From: Paraburkholderia bannensis NBRC 103871
GTDB lineage: Bacteria; Pseudomonadota; Gammaproteobacteria; Burkholderiales; Burkholderiaceae
Direction: 5' to 3'
DNA length: 64,000 bases
NCBI RefSeq assembly: GCF_000685015.1
Contig: NZ_BAYA01000003.1
Coordinates: 62,001-126,000 of the forward strand
Shown: piece after piece, positions 1-7,005 of the stretch
Layout: every line of letters starts with the position of its first letter
How positions within the stretch are numbered: position 1 is the first letter of the stretch
The notes under the pieces: model-generated
What the model was told of the DNA's origin: nothing
Databases searched by the model: none
What the model saw: the letters and a program-made list of their open reading frames with translations, nothing else
Made by a program: the position numbers and the translations under genes

Positions 1-117
1 GCCGCGCTTAACCGCATCGCCGAGCTGTTTCTCCTCGGCGCAGTCGGAACTTTGCCGCCGCAGCTCGTCGCCGTCAGTGCCGACGTGGGACACAACGGCC
101 CGGCGGTGAACGCATGA
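1..117 (+). CDS. C-terminal end of an unknown early phage protein (partial)
   Basis: The frame is open from the window edge to TGA at 115-117 and gives 38 residues ending GPAVNA. The stop overlaps the ATG of the next gene (ATGA at 114-117), the coupling used throughout this early operon, which supports it as a real gene end. The visible part holds a short hydrophobic stretch (LFLLGAVG) but no motif I recognise. Function unknown. Confidence 0.5.
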   Translation, partial: AALNRIAELFLLGAVGTLPPQLVAVSADVGHNGPAVNA

Positions 118-323
118 GCGAAAAGGTCGAGCAGCCCGTGCTGCTGCCGATTGCGGAGGCCGCCGATCTGGCGACGCGCGCCGCAGCGCGGGGCGTTTCG
201 GGTGCGGATTTTCTCGGCTATCACGTGCTGCGCAGCGCCTACGGGGCTTTGCACCCAGCCGTGATCGAGTTCGAACAGCGTCCCATCGCGGGACAAACAG
301 GGACTGACGCGGAGGACGCGTGA
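114..323 (+). CDS. Small hypothetical phage protein
   Basis: A 69-residue protein that starts at the ATG of an ATGA overlap with the preceding gene and ends in TGA overlapping the next ATG at 323. The N-terminal half is alanine-rich and probably helical; the acidic tail ends TDAEDA. No transmembrane segment or known motif is visible. The chain of overlapping starts places it in the early operon ahead of the replication genes. Function unknown. Confidence 0.6.
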   Translation: MSEKVEQPVLLPIAEAADLATRAAARGVSGADFLGYHVLRSAYGALHPAVIEFEQRPIAGQTGTDAEDA

Positions 324-412
324 TGCTTCTTGTGAAAGCTCTTGCCGCCTGGTGCGTAGTGGCGTGTGTTGCCGCGCTGGTGCTGGGCCGTGTTCTTCGG
401 GGGAAGGCGTGA
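323..412 (+). CDS. Very small single-pass membrane protein of the prophage
   Basis: A 29-residue protein, beginning MLLVKALAAWCVV and ending LRGKA. About 19 residues form one hydrophobic helix (AAWCVVACVAALVLG) followed by a basic end, so it should insert in the inner membrane with its C-terminus in the cytoplasm. Its ATG overlaps the stop of the upstream gene, and its stop (410-412) overlaps a GTG start at 409. The tight coupling on both sides is the main reason to believe in it. Function unknown; small early membrane proteins of phages sometimes act in exclusion, but nothing here shows that. Confidence 0.5.
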   Translation: MLLVKALAAWCVVACVAALVLGRVLRGKA

Positions 413-576
413 GCCGATGGACAACAACCGAAATCGCAACGCTCGCGCGAGAGTATGCGCGAGCCGTTCGCATTGATGACCTGCGCGCATTGCTCGCGCG
501 CCATACGCACGCTGGTCTGTACGCGAAGGCTCGAAAGCTCGGGCTCACGCGTGCTCGCCGCAAGAAGGCCGCATGA
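409..576 (+). CDS. Small DNA-binding-like phage protein (SANT/Myb-like helix)
   Basis: GTG start at 409 inside a GTGA overlap; 55 residues. The same frame is open further upstream, but only GTG 409 fits the overlap pattern. The pattern W-T-x-x-E-I-x-x-L followed by helices and LYAKARKLGL, then a strongly basic tail RARRKK, resembles the small Myb/SANT-like or GcrA-like DNA-binding proteins common in phage early regions. I infer a role in DNA binding or transcription; no closer match is claimed. Confidence 0.55.
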   Translation: MSRWTTTEIATLAREYARAVRIDDLRALLARHTHAGLYAKARKLGLTRARRKKAA

Positions 577-764
577 ATCAAATCCCGAATCAGCTCACCT
601 TTCGCCAGGTCTGCGACGACGACGTCGTGATCTGGCATCGCGCATTCGCGCTCGCATCTCAAATGAGCACGCCTGAACGTCGCGCCGCGGTCTTCACGGC
701 GCTCGTTCTCTCGTGCCTGCGTCTCGGCATCTCGATGCACGACCTCATGAATCGCAGGTGCTGA
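573..764 (+). CDS. Small hypothetical phage protein
   Basis: A 63-residue protein starting at the ATG of an ATGA overlap (573-576) and ending one base before the replication gene. It is a mixture of acidic N-terminus (CDDDVVIW) and helical C-terminal half, with no membrane segment or catalytic motif. Its place between a DNA-binding-like protein and the O-like protein suggests an early function, which I cannot define. Confidence 0.55.
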   Translation: MNQIPNQLTFRQVCDDDVVIWHRAFALASQMSTPERRAAVFTALVLSCLRLGISMHDLMNRRC

Positions 765-765
765 T

Positions 766-1737
766 ATGCGCGAATACGGAAAAATCCACGCATCTTTCTG
801 GACGAGCCAGGACATCCGATCCATGACGGAGGATGGCCGTACACTCGCATCCTATCTTTTGACGAGCCCGCATTCGAACATGCTGGGCTGTTTTCGCGTG
901 CCGCCGGCCTACGTTTCGGACGACCTCAACTGGCCTTTGCAAAGGGTTATGGAAGGGTTTGCCGAACTGTATCGAAAGGGTTGGGCAACCCTTTCCGAAG
1001 GGTCTAATTGGCTAGTTATCCACAAGTTTTTGAAGTGGAACCAGCCTGAAAACCCGAATGTGGTGAAGGCTGCTGAAAAATTGTTCGACCAGATTCCGGA
1101 CGAATGTGGCGTAAAGCCTTTACTGGCTTGGGCTGTAGCCGAATTTGAGCCGCGATTCAGCCTCGAAAAACTGGCCAAATTCAAACCCTTTGCGAACCCT
1201 TTCGATACCACTCCCAAAGCCTATCGAAAACCAGAGCCTGAACCAGAGCCTGAACCAGAGCCTGAACCAGAGCCAGAGAGAGAGCCAACAACGATGTCGC
1301 TCTCGCTCGTTCCGGACGCTCCGAAAAAATCCGATCCCGTCGAGGAAATTTTTTCGTACTGGCAGCAGCGGATGCAATCGCCTCGCAGCTCGCTCGACGA
1401 CAAGCGCCGTCGAATGATCCGGCAGGCGCTCAAAAGCTACAGCCCTGCCGACGTCTGCAAAGCGATTCGAGGCTGCTCGCGCTCGCCGTTCCACATGGGC
1501 GAAAACGACCGGAAGACGAAGTACAACGGCCTCGACCTGATCCTTCGCAATGCCGAAAAAATCGACGCGTTCATCGCGATCGACGACAACCCGCCGGCGC
1601 AGGGCAGCGGAACGCCGCTCACGCAGAGCGACCGCATCCGGATGCAGAACGAGCGCGTAGCGCGCGAATGGCTCGGTGAAGAGCCGCAGGACGACGGACG
1701 CACGATCGACATGGAGACAGCCCATGAAAGCCACTGA
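766..1737 (+). CDS. Phage replication initiator, O-like winged-helix protein
   Basis: A 323-residue protein. Residues 1-100 (start MREYGKIHASFW) resemble the N-terminal DNA-binding domain of phage O-type or DnaD-like replication proteins, with a helix-rich segment and W-rich strand WLVIHKFLKWNQPENPN. A Glu-Pro repeat at about residues 155-172 works as a linker. The C-terminal part (FSYWQQRM ... LDLILRNAEKIDAF) looks like the domain that contacts the helicase loader. It is followed by a helicase-loader-like gene, the same order as lambda O and P. The gene contains striking short DNA repeats (942-1201 and 1231-1274) and may therefore hold the origin, as lambda O does. Family assignment is by pattern only. 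Confidence 0.7.
   Translation: MREYGKIHASFWTSQDIRSMTEDGRTLASYLLTSPHSNMLGCFRVPPAYVSDDLNWPLQRVMEGFAELYRKGWATLSEGSNWLVIHKFLKWNQPENPNVVKAAEKLFDQIPDECGVKPLLAWAVAEFEPRFSLEKLAKFKPFANPFDTTPKAYRKPEPEPEPEPEPEPEPEREPTTMSLSLVPDAPKKSDPVEEIFSYWQQRMQSPRSSLDDKRRRMIRQALKSYSPADVCKAIRGCSRSPFHMGENDRKTKYNGLDLILRNAEKIDAFIAIDDNPPAQGSGTPLTQSDRIRMQNERVAREWLGEEPQDDGRTIDMETAHESH
942..1201. repeat. Cluster of AAGGGTT repeats, candidate replication-origin iterons
   Basis: The 7-mer AAGGGTT or its complement occurs at 942-948, 953-959, 976-982, 987-993 (inverted), 1184-1190 (inverted) and 1195-1201 (inverted), with a one-mismatch copy at 998-1004. Neighbouring copies are spaced exactly 11 bases start to start, about one helical turn. 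By chance well under one copy is expected in 260 bases. The cluster lies in the O-like gene. Confidence 0.6.
1231..1274 (+). repeat. Tandem 12-bp repeat coding a Glu-Pro linker
   Basis: Three exact copies of CCAGAGCCTGAA at 1231, 1243 and 1255, then a partial copy from 1267. They encode the alternating Glu-Pro linker of the O-like protein. About 50 bases downstream are an A-tract (1324-1328) and a T-tract (1349-1354), an AT-rich feature that fits an unwinding site next to the iterons. Confidence 0.7.
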
Positions 1738-2470
1738 CCGCAAGGAATTTTTCGCAGTGCTCGCCCGCACGTTCGAGACGTTCGGCAAGCCACTGCCCAG
1801 CGGCGATGTCCTCACCGTCTGGTGGACGAAGCTTGAGCCTTTCCCGATCGAAGTCGTATGTGCAGCGTTCTCGCGCCACATCGACACGAGCGAATTCCCC
1901 CCAGTTCCTGCTGCGATCCTGAAGCTGCTGCCGCGCGAATCCGACGGTCACGTGCAACCTGACGAGGCATGGTCGATTGCCGTGCGGCTGCTCGACGAGC
2001 GCAACACCGTCGTCTGGAATTCGCAAATCGCCGAGGCTTGGGGAAAGATTTCGCACCTTGCTGACGGTGACGAAACTGCTGCTCGAATGGCATTTCGGGC
2101 CGCTTATGCCGACGTTTTAGACCGTGCACGAGCCTTGAACACGCCTGCGAAATGGGTCGTCACGCTGGGCTGGGACGTCGAGCAGCGCGAACAAATCGTC
2201 ACCGAAGCGGTGCGGCAGAACCGCCTGTCGATCGCTCACGCGAAAGCCGCTGTGCCTTTGCTGGCCGGGCCCAGCGAAGAATCGGCGGTCACGCCGCAGG
2301 CCGAGCAGCAGCTCGCGAAACTGCGCTCGATCTGTGCCGGGATAGGGGCGGTGAGTGCACGCGCAGCAGTGGCCGGAGCCGAGCGCGCACGTGAGGCGAT
2401 CGACGACCTGGCCCGCGCGAAGCAGCAGACGGCCGCTCGCGTCGCCGCGTACGAGGCGAGCCACGCATGA
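1724..2470 (+). CDS. Helicase-loader-like phage replication protein
   Basis: ATG at 1724 (MKATDRKEFFAVL) overlaps the end of the O-like gene by 14 bases; the frame is open further upstream, but that part would overlap O by over 60 bases. 248 residues. The N-terminal 70 residues, with FETFGKPLP, LTVWWTKL and FPPVPAAILKLLP, match the pattern of the small phage family called loader and inhibitor of G40P, which brings the replicative helicase to the origin. The rest is alanine-rich and helical with a coiled-coil C-terminus. Gene order after an O-like protein supports the role; the host helicase DnaB would be its partner. Confidence 0.6.
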   Translation: MKATDRKEFFAVLARTFETFGKPLPSGDVLTVWWTKLEPFPIEVVCAAFSRHIDTSEFPPVPAAILKLLPRESDGHVQPDEAWSIAVRLLDERNTVVWNSQIAEAWGKISHLADGDETAARMAFRAAYADVLDRARALNTPAKWVVTLGWDVEQREQIVTEAVRQNRLSIAHAKAAVPLLAGPSEESAVTPQAEQQLAKLRSICAGIGAVSARAAVAGAERAREAIDDLARAKQQTAARVAAYEASHA

Positions 2471-2802
2471 GCCTCGACGACGTCCGCACCGACACCTGCG
2501 CCGCCTACGGTTGCCCGCTGCTGGGCTCGTTCGGCGTGGGCGGCAAGTGGTTCTGCGTTTGCCACTTCCGCGCCAATGCGGCCGTCAACGATGCGATCAC
2601 CGCCGAGCTGAACCGTCACCGCGGCGTCGTCGACGCGCTGCTGCTCGCGCGCCGCACTGGCGCCGGGTATGCGGACATCAAAGCCCTTGAGGACGAGCTG
2701 ATCGGCCACACGCACGAGATCGGCCGTCAGCAATCCATTCCCACCGCTGGCGTGGTCGGCCCGACGCACGCCGAGCCTGCCTTCACGGAGACCGATGCAT
2801 GA
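2467..2802 (+). CDS. Hypothetical phage protein with a Cys cluster
   Basis: A 111-residue protein that starts at an ATGA overlap with the helicase-loader gene. Near the N-terminus is a CX4C-X13-CXCH arrangement (C11, C16, C30, C32, H33), which could bind one zinc ion. The middle is a predicted helix with a conserved-looking LARRTGAGYADIKALEDEL. The tail is disordered. Function is unknown; the zinc knuckle and the place in the replication block point to nucleic-acid contact, which is inference. Confidence 0.55.
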   Translation: MSLDDVRTDTCAAYGCPLLGSFGVGGKWFCVCHFRANAAVNDAITAELNRHRGVVDALLLARRTGAGYADIKALEDELIGHTHEIGRQQSIPTAGVVGPTHAEPAFTETDA

Positions 2803-3083
2803 ACTGCAAACCGGGTGACTTGGCTTTCATAACGAGAGCCTACTGCGTTGAAAATATCGGCCGCATTGTCGAAGTTTTGCCGCAGTTTGAAGTTGTTATG
2901 GATATGCCTTCCTGGAATACGCGGATTGTTGGTGACGCTGCGTCTCCCTGCGTTATCGAAATCAATGGCGGCGTGATTGCACGTTTGGAACACGACACTT
3001 ACGCCTGGTGTCCTGATGCGTGGATGCGCCCGATCAGTGGCGTGCCAGTGACTGATGACGTCCATGACGAGGTGCCCGCATGA
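2799..3083 (+). CDS. Hypothetical phage protein, paralogue of the 5199-5483 product
   Basis: A 94-residue protein with start M-N-C-K-P-G-D-L-A, a central strand GRIVEVLPQFEVV, and the C-terminal signature WMRPISGVPVTDDV. The protein at 5199-5483 has the same start (MNVKAGDMA), a matching VVEVVSFV strand and WLRPISGVSLADEI, so the two are diverged copies. The fold looks like a small all-beta barrel of the SH3/KOW type, judged from the alternating pattern. It is joined to neighbours by 4-base overlaps. Function unknown. Confidence 0.6.
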   Translation: MNCKPGDLAFITRAYCVENIGRIVEVLPQFEVVMDMPSWNTRIVGDAASPCVIEINGGVIARLEHDTYAWCPDAWMRPISGVPVTDDVHDEVPA

Positions 3084-3394
3084 CCGCACACACCATCCCC
3101 GCCGAGTGGGATCGCCACGCGCTCAAGACCGCGCGCAGCCTCGCCAGCATCGACCGCGCGCGACTGCCCGGCAGCACCACGCAGTTCGTCGCGATCCTGC
3201 AGGAGGCGATCCTCGCTGGCATGCGCTTCGCCACCGACGACCGCGCCGCGCGCGGCCCCGAGCAGTGCATCCTGATCGAGCACAGCTTCATCCGCCTGGC
3301 GGGCGTGAAGGTCAGCGACGAGGAAATGGCCGTGCTGCGCGCCATCGCGGATCGGCTGAAGGCGAACAACGACACGAGGGCGCTGCAATGCTGA
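3080..3394 (+). CDS. Hypothetical phage protein
   Basis: A 104-residue, mostly helical protein (LKTARSLASIDRARL ... FVAILQEAILAGMRFA ... MAVLRAIADRLKAN). It starts at an ATGA overlap and its end overlaps the start of rusA by 7 bases. No catalytic motif or membrane segment is visible. It belongs to the recombination/replication operon by position only. Confidence 0.55.
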   Translation: MTAHTIPAEWDRHALKTARSLASIDRARLPGSTTQFVAILQEAILAGMRFATDDRAARGPEQCILIEHSFIRLAGVKVSDEEMAVLRAIADRLKANNDTRALQC

Positions 3395-3870
3395 CCGTCA
3401 CGCTGCCGTATCCGCTGTCGGCGAACAAATACTGGCGCCCGGTGACCATCAACGGCCGCGCGATGATCGTGCCGACGAAAGAAGCCAAGGCGTTCAAGAC
3501 CGAGATCGCGTGGCTGTTGCGCGACGCTGGCGTGCGCAAGCCCATCGACGGCCGCGTGAAGATCCACCTCGACCTCTATCCGCAGCGCCCGAAGGACTGG
3601 CAGGCGCGGCAGCGAAAGCTCGGCTCGAACTGGGACGACAACGTCATGTGCATCGACATCGACAACGCGCGCAAGGTGCTCTACGACGCGTTCAAGGGCG
3701 TGCTGATCGTCGACGACAAGTGGATCTGGTCGGACAGCGCGGATCGCTGCGAGCCGGATGGCGAGGCTCGCGTCGTGGTGACGATCGAGCCGATTGCTGC
3801 CGCGCAGCCGCAGGCCGCGTTGGAGTTGCCCACGCCGCGCGCCGATCTCTTCGATCCGCTGGAGGTTTGA
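3388..3870 (+). CDS. rusA: RusA family crossover-junction endodeoxyribonuclease
   Basis: 160 residues from ATG 3388; the frame is open upstream but the ATG after the overlap with the previous gene matches the family start (MLTVTLPYPLSANKYW). RusA is a dimeric, magnesium-dependent nuclease that resolves Holliday junctions and branched phage DNA. The acidic signature is present: D90 and D92 in CIDIDNARK, then VLYDAFKGVL and D109-D110 (IVDDKWI). The family is usually about 120-140 residues, so the proline-rich tail after residue 130 is a small extension. It sits at the end of the replication block, as in many lambda-like early regions. Confidence 0.85.
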   Translation: MLTVTLPYPLSANKYWRPVTINGRAMIVPTKEAKAFKTEIAWLLRDAGVRKPIDGRVKIHLDLYPQRPKDWQARQRKLGSNWDDNVMCIDIDNARKVLYDAFKGVLIVDDKWIWSDSADRCEPDGEARVVVTIEPIAAAQPQAALELPTPRADLFDPLEV

Positions 3871-3872
3871 CG

Positions 3873-4073
3873 ATGGAACGGCAGAAGATCCGATTCGGCA
3901 ATACCACGATCATCGTTACGTTCAATGCTCGCATCGCATGGTGGGTGCGGCCATACCTCAAGACGGTGTGGCTGATTGCGCAAATCACCCAGCTCGAGCC
4001 CGACATGAAACGTGTGACGCGCCGGGTAATGCGGGGCGTCCGAGCGAAGACGGTCGAACGGCCGTCGCACTGA
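3873..4073 (+). CDS. Small basic hypothetical phage protein
   Basis: 66 residues from ATG 3873, two bases after the rusA stop (the same frame is open upstream but runs across rusA). It begins MERQKIRFGNTTIIVTF, has a short hydrophobic stretch around ARIAWWVRPYLKTVWLIAQI, and ends in a very basic tail RVTRRVMRGVRAKTVERPSH. The hydrophobic part may be amphipathic rather than a full membrane segment. Function unknown. Confidence 0.5.
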   Translation: MERQKIRFGNTTIIVTFNARIAWWVRPYLKTVWLIAQITQLEPDMKRVTRRVMRGVRAKTVERPSH

Positions 4074-4143
4074 GCACCACGCTACGCCGATGCGCACTCG
4101 GCCGCTGGCTCCTGCGACACGGGCGAAACCATGCGAGGAAACC

Positions 4144-4398
4144 ATGCTGACGAAAGAGCAACAGAATCGTGCGTTCGACGAGGCTATGAACGTGGCGCGC
4201 GAACTTGCCAAGGAAGGCCACGATGAGAGGGAAGTCGTGCGCGGTGCGAAGGCTGTGATCGCCGCAGCGCACGCGGTGGATGCGCAGTTCGATGAGAAAG
4301 ATGCCGATGCGCAGCCTGTCGCCAAGGTGCGGGAAAACGGCCAGATCCATATTCTCGACCACAACGTCCCCGTCGGCACGCTGCTGCGTCGAGCCTGA
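4144..4398 (+). CDS. Small hypothetical phage protein
   Basis: 84 residues from ATG 4144, which has a GAGG ribosome site 5 bases upstream; an ATG at 4090 in the same frame has none. The protein is acidic and helical for 60 residues (EEVV-like pattern DEREVVRGAKAVI), then has a short strand-rich end VRENGQIHILDHNVPVGTLL. No motif recognised. It lies in the small-gene run between rusA and the packaging genes. Confidence 0.55.
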   Translation: MLTKEQQNRAFDEAMNVARELAKEGHDEREVVRGAKAVIAAAHAVDAQFDEKDADAQPVAKVRENGQIHILDHNVPVGTLLRRA

Positions 4399-4431
4399 CT
4401 TCCGCTTTTACACCCGCCACCTGAGGCCACC

Positions 4432-4671
4432 ATGCAGACGTCCAACACCCGCACCGCCATCCAGTCGTCCTGGGAGATCTTCGAGCGCCGCACCGTGGCG
4501 GCCGACGCCACTGCGGCCGAGCGCGCCGCCGCCCGCCGCGCGTTCTTCGCTGGCTTCCACACGATGCTGTTCCTGTCGCAGCAGCTCACGCCGCTCGAAC
4601 CGGCGCGCGCCGCAGTCGTGCTCGAAGCCGTCGCCAACGAGGCCGCTGAATTCGCGCTCGCGCCGTACTGA
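4432..4671 (+). CDS. Small helical hypothetical phage protein
   Basis: 79 residues, almost all helix and rich in alanine (AAERAAARRAFFAGFHTMLFLSQ). ATG 4432 follows the stop of the previous gene by 33 bases. A stem-loop begins four bases after its stop, so it is probably the last gene of the early transcript. Such small helical proteins are common just before terS in related prophages; function unknown. Confidence 0.55.
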   Translation: MQTSNTRTAIQSSWEIFERRTVAADATAAERAAARRAFFAGFHTMLFLSQQLTPLEPARAAVVLEAVANEAAEFALAPY

Positions 4672-4674
4672 TTT

Positions 4675-4703
4675 CGCCCGAGATAATCGGGCGTCGATTT
4701 TAT
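4675..4703 (+). terminator. Stem-loop at the end of the early operon
   Basis: CGCCCGA (4675-4681) and TCGGGCG (4687-4693) form a perfect 7-bp stem around GATAA, followed by the T-rich TCGATTTTAT. It lies directly after a gene end and before the packaging operon. The U-tract is interrupted, so it is only a moderate intrinsic terminator. Confidence 0.45.
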
Positions 4704-4760
4704 GGCGTCCGTTTATCTGATAATCAAACCGACATCCGATAACTCGGGATTGAGAACGAT

Positions 4761-5195
4761 ATGGCAGGCAACGGGAACCCCAGCACGCAATTTTCGAAAA
4801 CGAATCAGCCGAAAAGCCGACGCGGAAAAGACGTGCGCACGAAAATGCTGGAGGCGATTAAAAAGGTCACCGGCAAAAATGAGGGCGCGTTTTATCAGGA
4901 AATCGCGACACGCGCGGTCAATCAGGGCGACGTCGTGCTCATGAAAGAGCTGATGATGCGCGTTGCGCCGGTCGCGCGCCCCGTCACGCCGGAGGTGCAC
5001 TTCGACTTCCCCGAGACCGGTTCGCCCGTCGATCAGGTCGACGCGATCATGAAAGCAGTCTCGCTCGGCAAGGTGCCCGCCGACGTCGGCCAGATGCTCG
5101 TGAACATGATCCGCGCGAAGCTCGACGTGCTGGAAATCAGCGAGCTCGCCGACCGCCTCGCGGCCATTGAGCGCCAGCTCGCGCAGGATAAGTGA
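4761..5195 (+). CDS. Probable terminase small subunit (TerS-like)
   Basis: 144 residues. The start MAGNGNPSTQFSKTNQPKSR followed by basic RRGKDVRTKMLEAIKKV resembles the N-terminal DUF5681-type segment found in proteins just upstream of large terminases. The middle contains a helical repeat (EIATRAVNQGDVVLMKELMMRVAP) and the C-terminus a coiled-coil LEISELADRLAAIERQLAQ. In phages this subunit recognises the packaging site and regulates the motor. The large subunit follows with only one small gene between. The call is mainly by position. Confidence 0.5.
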   Translation: MAGNGNPSTQFSKTNQPKSRRGKDVRTKMLEAIKKVTGKNEGAFYQEIATRAVNQGDVVLMKELMMRVAPVARPVTPEVHFDFPETGSPVDQVDAIMKAVSLGKVPADVGQMLVNMIRAKLDVLEISELADRLAAIERQLAQDK

Positions 5196-5198
5196 GCC

Positions 5199-5483
5199 AT
5201 GAACGTCAAAGCGGGAGACATGGCGATTGTTGTCGTGCCTGCTGACTGGCCGCGCAAGACGCTTGACGGACTGGTGGTTGAGGTCGTCAGTTTTGTTCCG
5301 CCGCGCGGGCCGGAGGCGTGCTGGGATCAACGGCCAGCATGGTGGTGCAAATGGAAGCGCGCGTGGTTCAACGATCACGGCGTGATGTTCCTCGATGGCG
5401 GTTTGCTGGACTCGTGGTTGCGGCCGATCAGCGGCGTATCGCTTGCTGACGAAATTCGAATTGAAGCGGCGTTTCTCGCATGA
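5199..5483 (+). CDS. Hypothetical phage protein, paralogue of the 2799-3083 product
   Basis: 94 residues beginning MNVKAGDMAIVVV and ending with the WLRPISGVSLADEIRIE signature shared with the 2799-3083 product; both are 94 residues long. This copy has many tryptophans in the middle (CWDQRPAWWCKWKRAW). The likely fold is a small beta barrel. Its ATG is three bases after the TerS-like stop and its TGA overlaps the terL ATG. Function unknown. Confidence 0.6.
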   Translation: MNVKAGDMAIVVVPADWPRKTLDGLVVEVVSFVPPRGPEACWDQRPAWWCKWKRAWFNDHGVMFLDGGLLDSWLRPISGVSLADEIRIEAAFLA

Positions 5484-6964
5484 GCCGCCGCCGGATCTCG
5501 TATGCCGCGATTGCCCGCGTCGAGCAGTACTTCAAGGGCATCGCGACCAAAGCCGAACCGGCCGTGTTCGGCATCTGCAACATGCAGCGCGAGATCATCC
5601 GGCGCGTCGACATCGACGGCAACGTCACCGACGCGCCGCCCACCGTCCTGATCCCCGAAAAGCTCGAACGCCTGATCTACCCGAAGCGCTTGAAGATCGT
5701 CTACGGCGGCCGTGGCTCGGCCAAGACGCGGAGCATTGTGTCGATCCTGACAGCCCAGGCGTCGGCGCGCCGTGAGCGTGTCCTCTGCCTGCGCGAGATC
5801 CAGAATTCGATCGAGGAATCGAGCCATGCCGAGCTGTCCGAGGAGATCGAGCGCCGCGACCTGTCCGGCTCGTTCGTGGTCGGGCGCAAGATCATCCGCG
5901 TGCCGGCCACCCGCAGCAGCTTCAGCTTCCGCGGGCTCTATCGCAACGTCACCGGCGTCAAGGGCTTCGCCAAGGCCACGAAGGCCTGGGTGGACGAAGC
6001 GGAGACCGTCTCGCGCGAGTCGTGGGGCGTCCTGATGCCGACGATCCGCGAGCCCGGCTCCGAGATCATCGTTTCGTTCAACCCGAACAAGCCGACCGAT
6101 CCGACGTGGGTAGACCTGATCGGCCCGTACGAAAACCTGCTCGACGATGACGGCTGCTACGAGGACGACGAAGTCCTCATCATTCGCGCGAACTACACCG
6201 ACAACCCCTGGTTCACAGCGGAACTGGAGATCGAGCGCGCCAAGATGGAGCGCACCGACAGAGACCGCTACAACTGGATCTGGCTCGGGCAGTTCAACCG
6301 GCGCAGTGACGAAATCATCTTCGCTGGCAAGTGGCGCAGCGAGGCGTTCGAGACGCCCGCCAACGTGCGCTTCTTCTTCGGCGCCGACTGGGGCTTCGCG
6401 CAGGATCCGACCACGCTTAACCGGTCGTTCGTGCGCGGCAATACGCTGTTCATCGACTGGGAGGCCAACAGCCTGCGCCAGAACAACGGCAAAGGCGTCG
6501 ACCTCGACGAGATCTGGAAGCTGTTCGCGGGCAACGAAGGCATGCGGCCGAAGCAGCGCGAGCAGTGGCAGCCGGGCGACGCGCTGAAATACCCGGGCAT
6601 CCCCGGCGCACGGCAGTGGAAGATCAAGGCCGATTCGGCGCGGCCAGAGACCATCAGCCTGGTCGCGAAGCAGGGCTTCAACATCAGCGCCGCAGCGAAG
6701 TGGGGCGGCTCCGTCGAGGACGGTATTACGTTCCTGCGCGGCTTCGATGAAATCGTGATTCACCCGCGCTGCGTCGAGACGATTAAAGAGTTCGAAAGAT
6801 ATTCGTACAAGGTCGATAAACAGACCGGCGATATTCTCCCGATAATCGTCGACAAGCATAATCACCACATCGACGGCATTCGATACAGCATGGACGGCTA
6901 TATTCGAGGGCGCAACGGCCTTAATATCTCAAGCGAAGCACTTCAAGCTGCCGCCGCTGCTTAA
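5480..6964 (+). CDS. terL: Terminase large subunit, PBSX-like
   Basis: 494 residues. The ATPase domain has Walker A GGRGSAKT (residues 76-83), Walker B AWVDEAE (about 169-175) and a coupling motif region SFNPNKPTDPTW. The nuclease domain starts at about residue 290 with GADWGFAQDPTTL, whose Asp (about 303) is expected to bind metal. This motor cuts concatemeric DNA and drives it into the prohead through the portal. The length is usual for the family. From about 6722 to the end, the codon use turns AT-rich compared with the rest of the gene (AAATACT-style codons such as ATT, GAT, AAA), suggesting a recombined 3' part. Confidence 0.9.
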   Translation: MSRRRISYAAIARVEQYFKGIATKAEPAVFGICNMQREIIRRVDIDGNVTDAPPTVLIPEKLERLIYPKRLKIVYGGRGSAKTRSIVSILTAQASARRERVLCLREIQNSIEESSHAELSEEIERRDLSGSFVVGRKIIRVPATRSSFSFRGLYRNVTGVKGFAKATKAWVDEAETVSRESWGVLMPTIREPGSEIIVSFNPNKPTDPTWVDLIGPYENLLDDDGCYEDDEVLIIRANYTDNPWFTAELEIERAKMERTDRDRYNWIWLGQFNRRSDEIIFAGKWRSEAFETPANVRFFFGADWGFAQDPTTLNRSFVRGNTLFIDWEANSLRQNNGKGVDLDEIWKLFAGNEGMRPKQREQWQPGDALKYPGIPGARQWKIKADSARPETISLVAKQGFNISAAAKWGGSVEDGITFLRGFDEIVIHPRCVETIKEFERYSYKVDKQTGDILPIIVDKHNHHIDGIRYSMDGYIRGRNGLNISSEALQAAAAA

Positions 6965-7005
6965 TGCGGCGATTTTCCGTTTCATCCCGATAATCGGAGT
7001 TATTC

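Noticed and set aside
1231..1274. 12-bp repeats as independent origin iterons
   Set aside because: They are well explained by a Glu-Pro linker; the AAGGGTT cluster is the stronger origin candidate, so these are kept only as supporting context.
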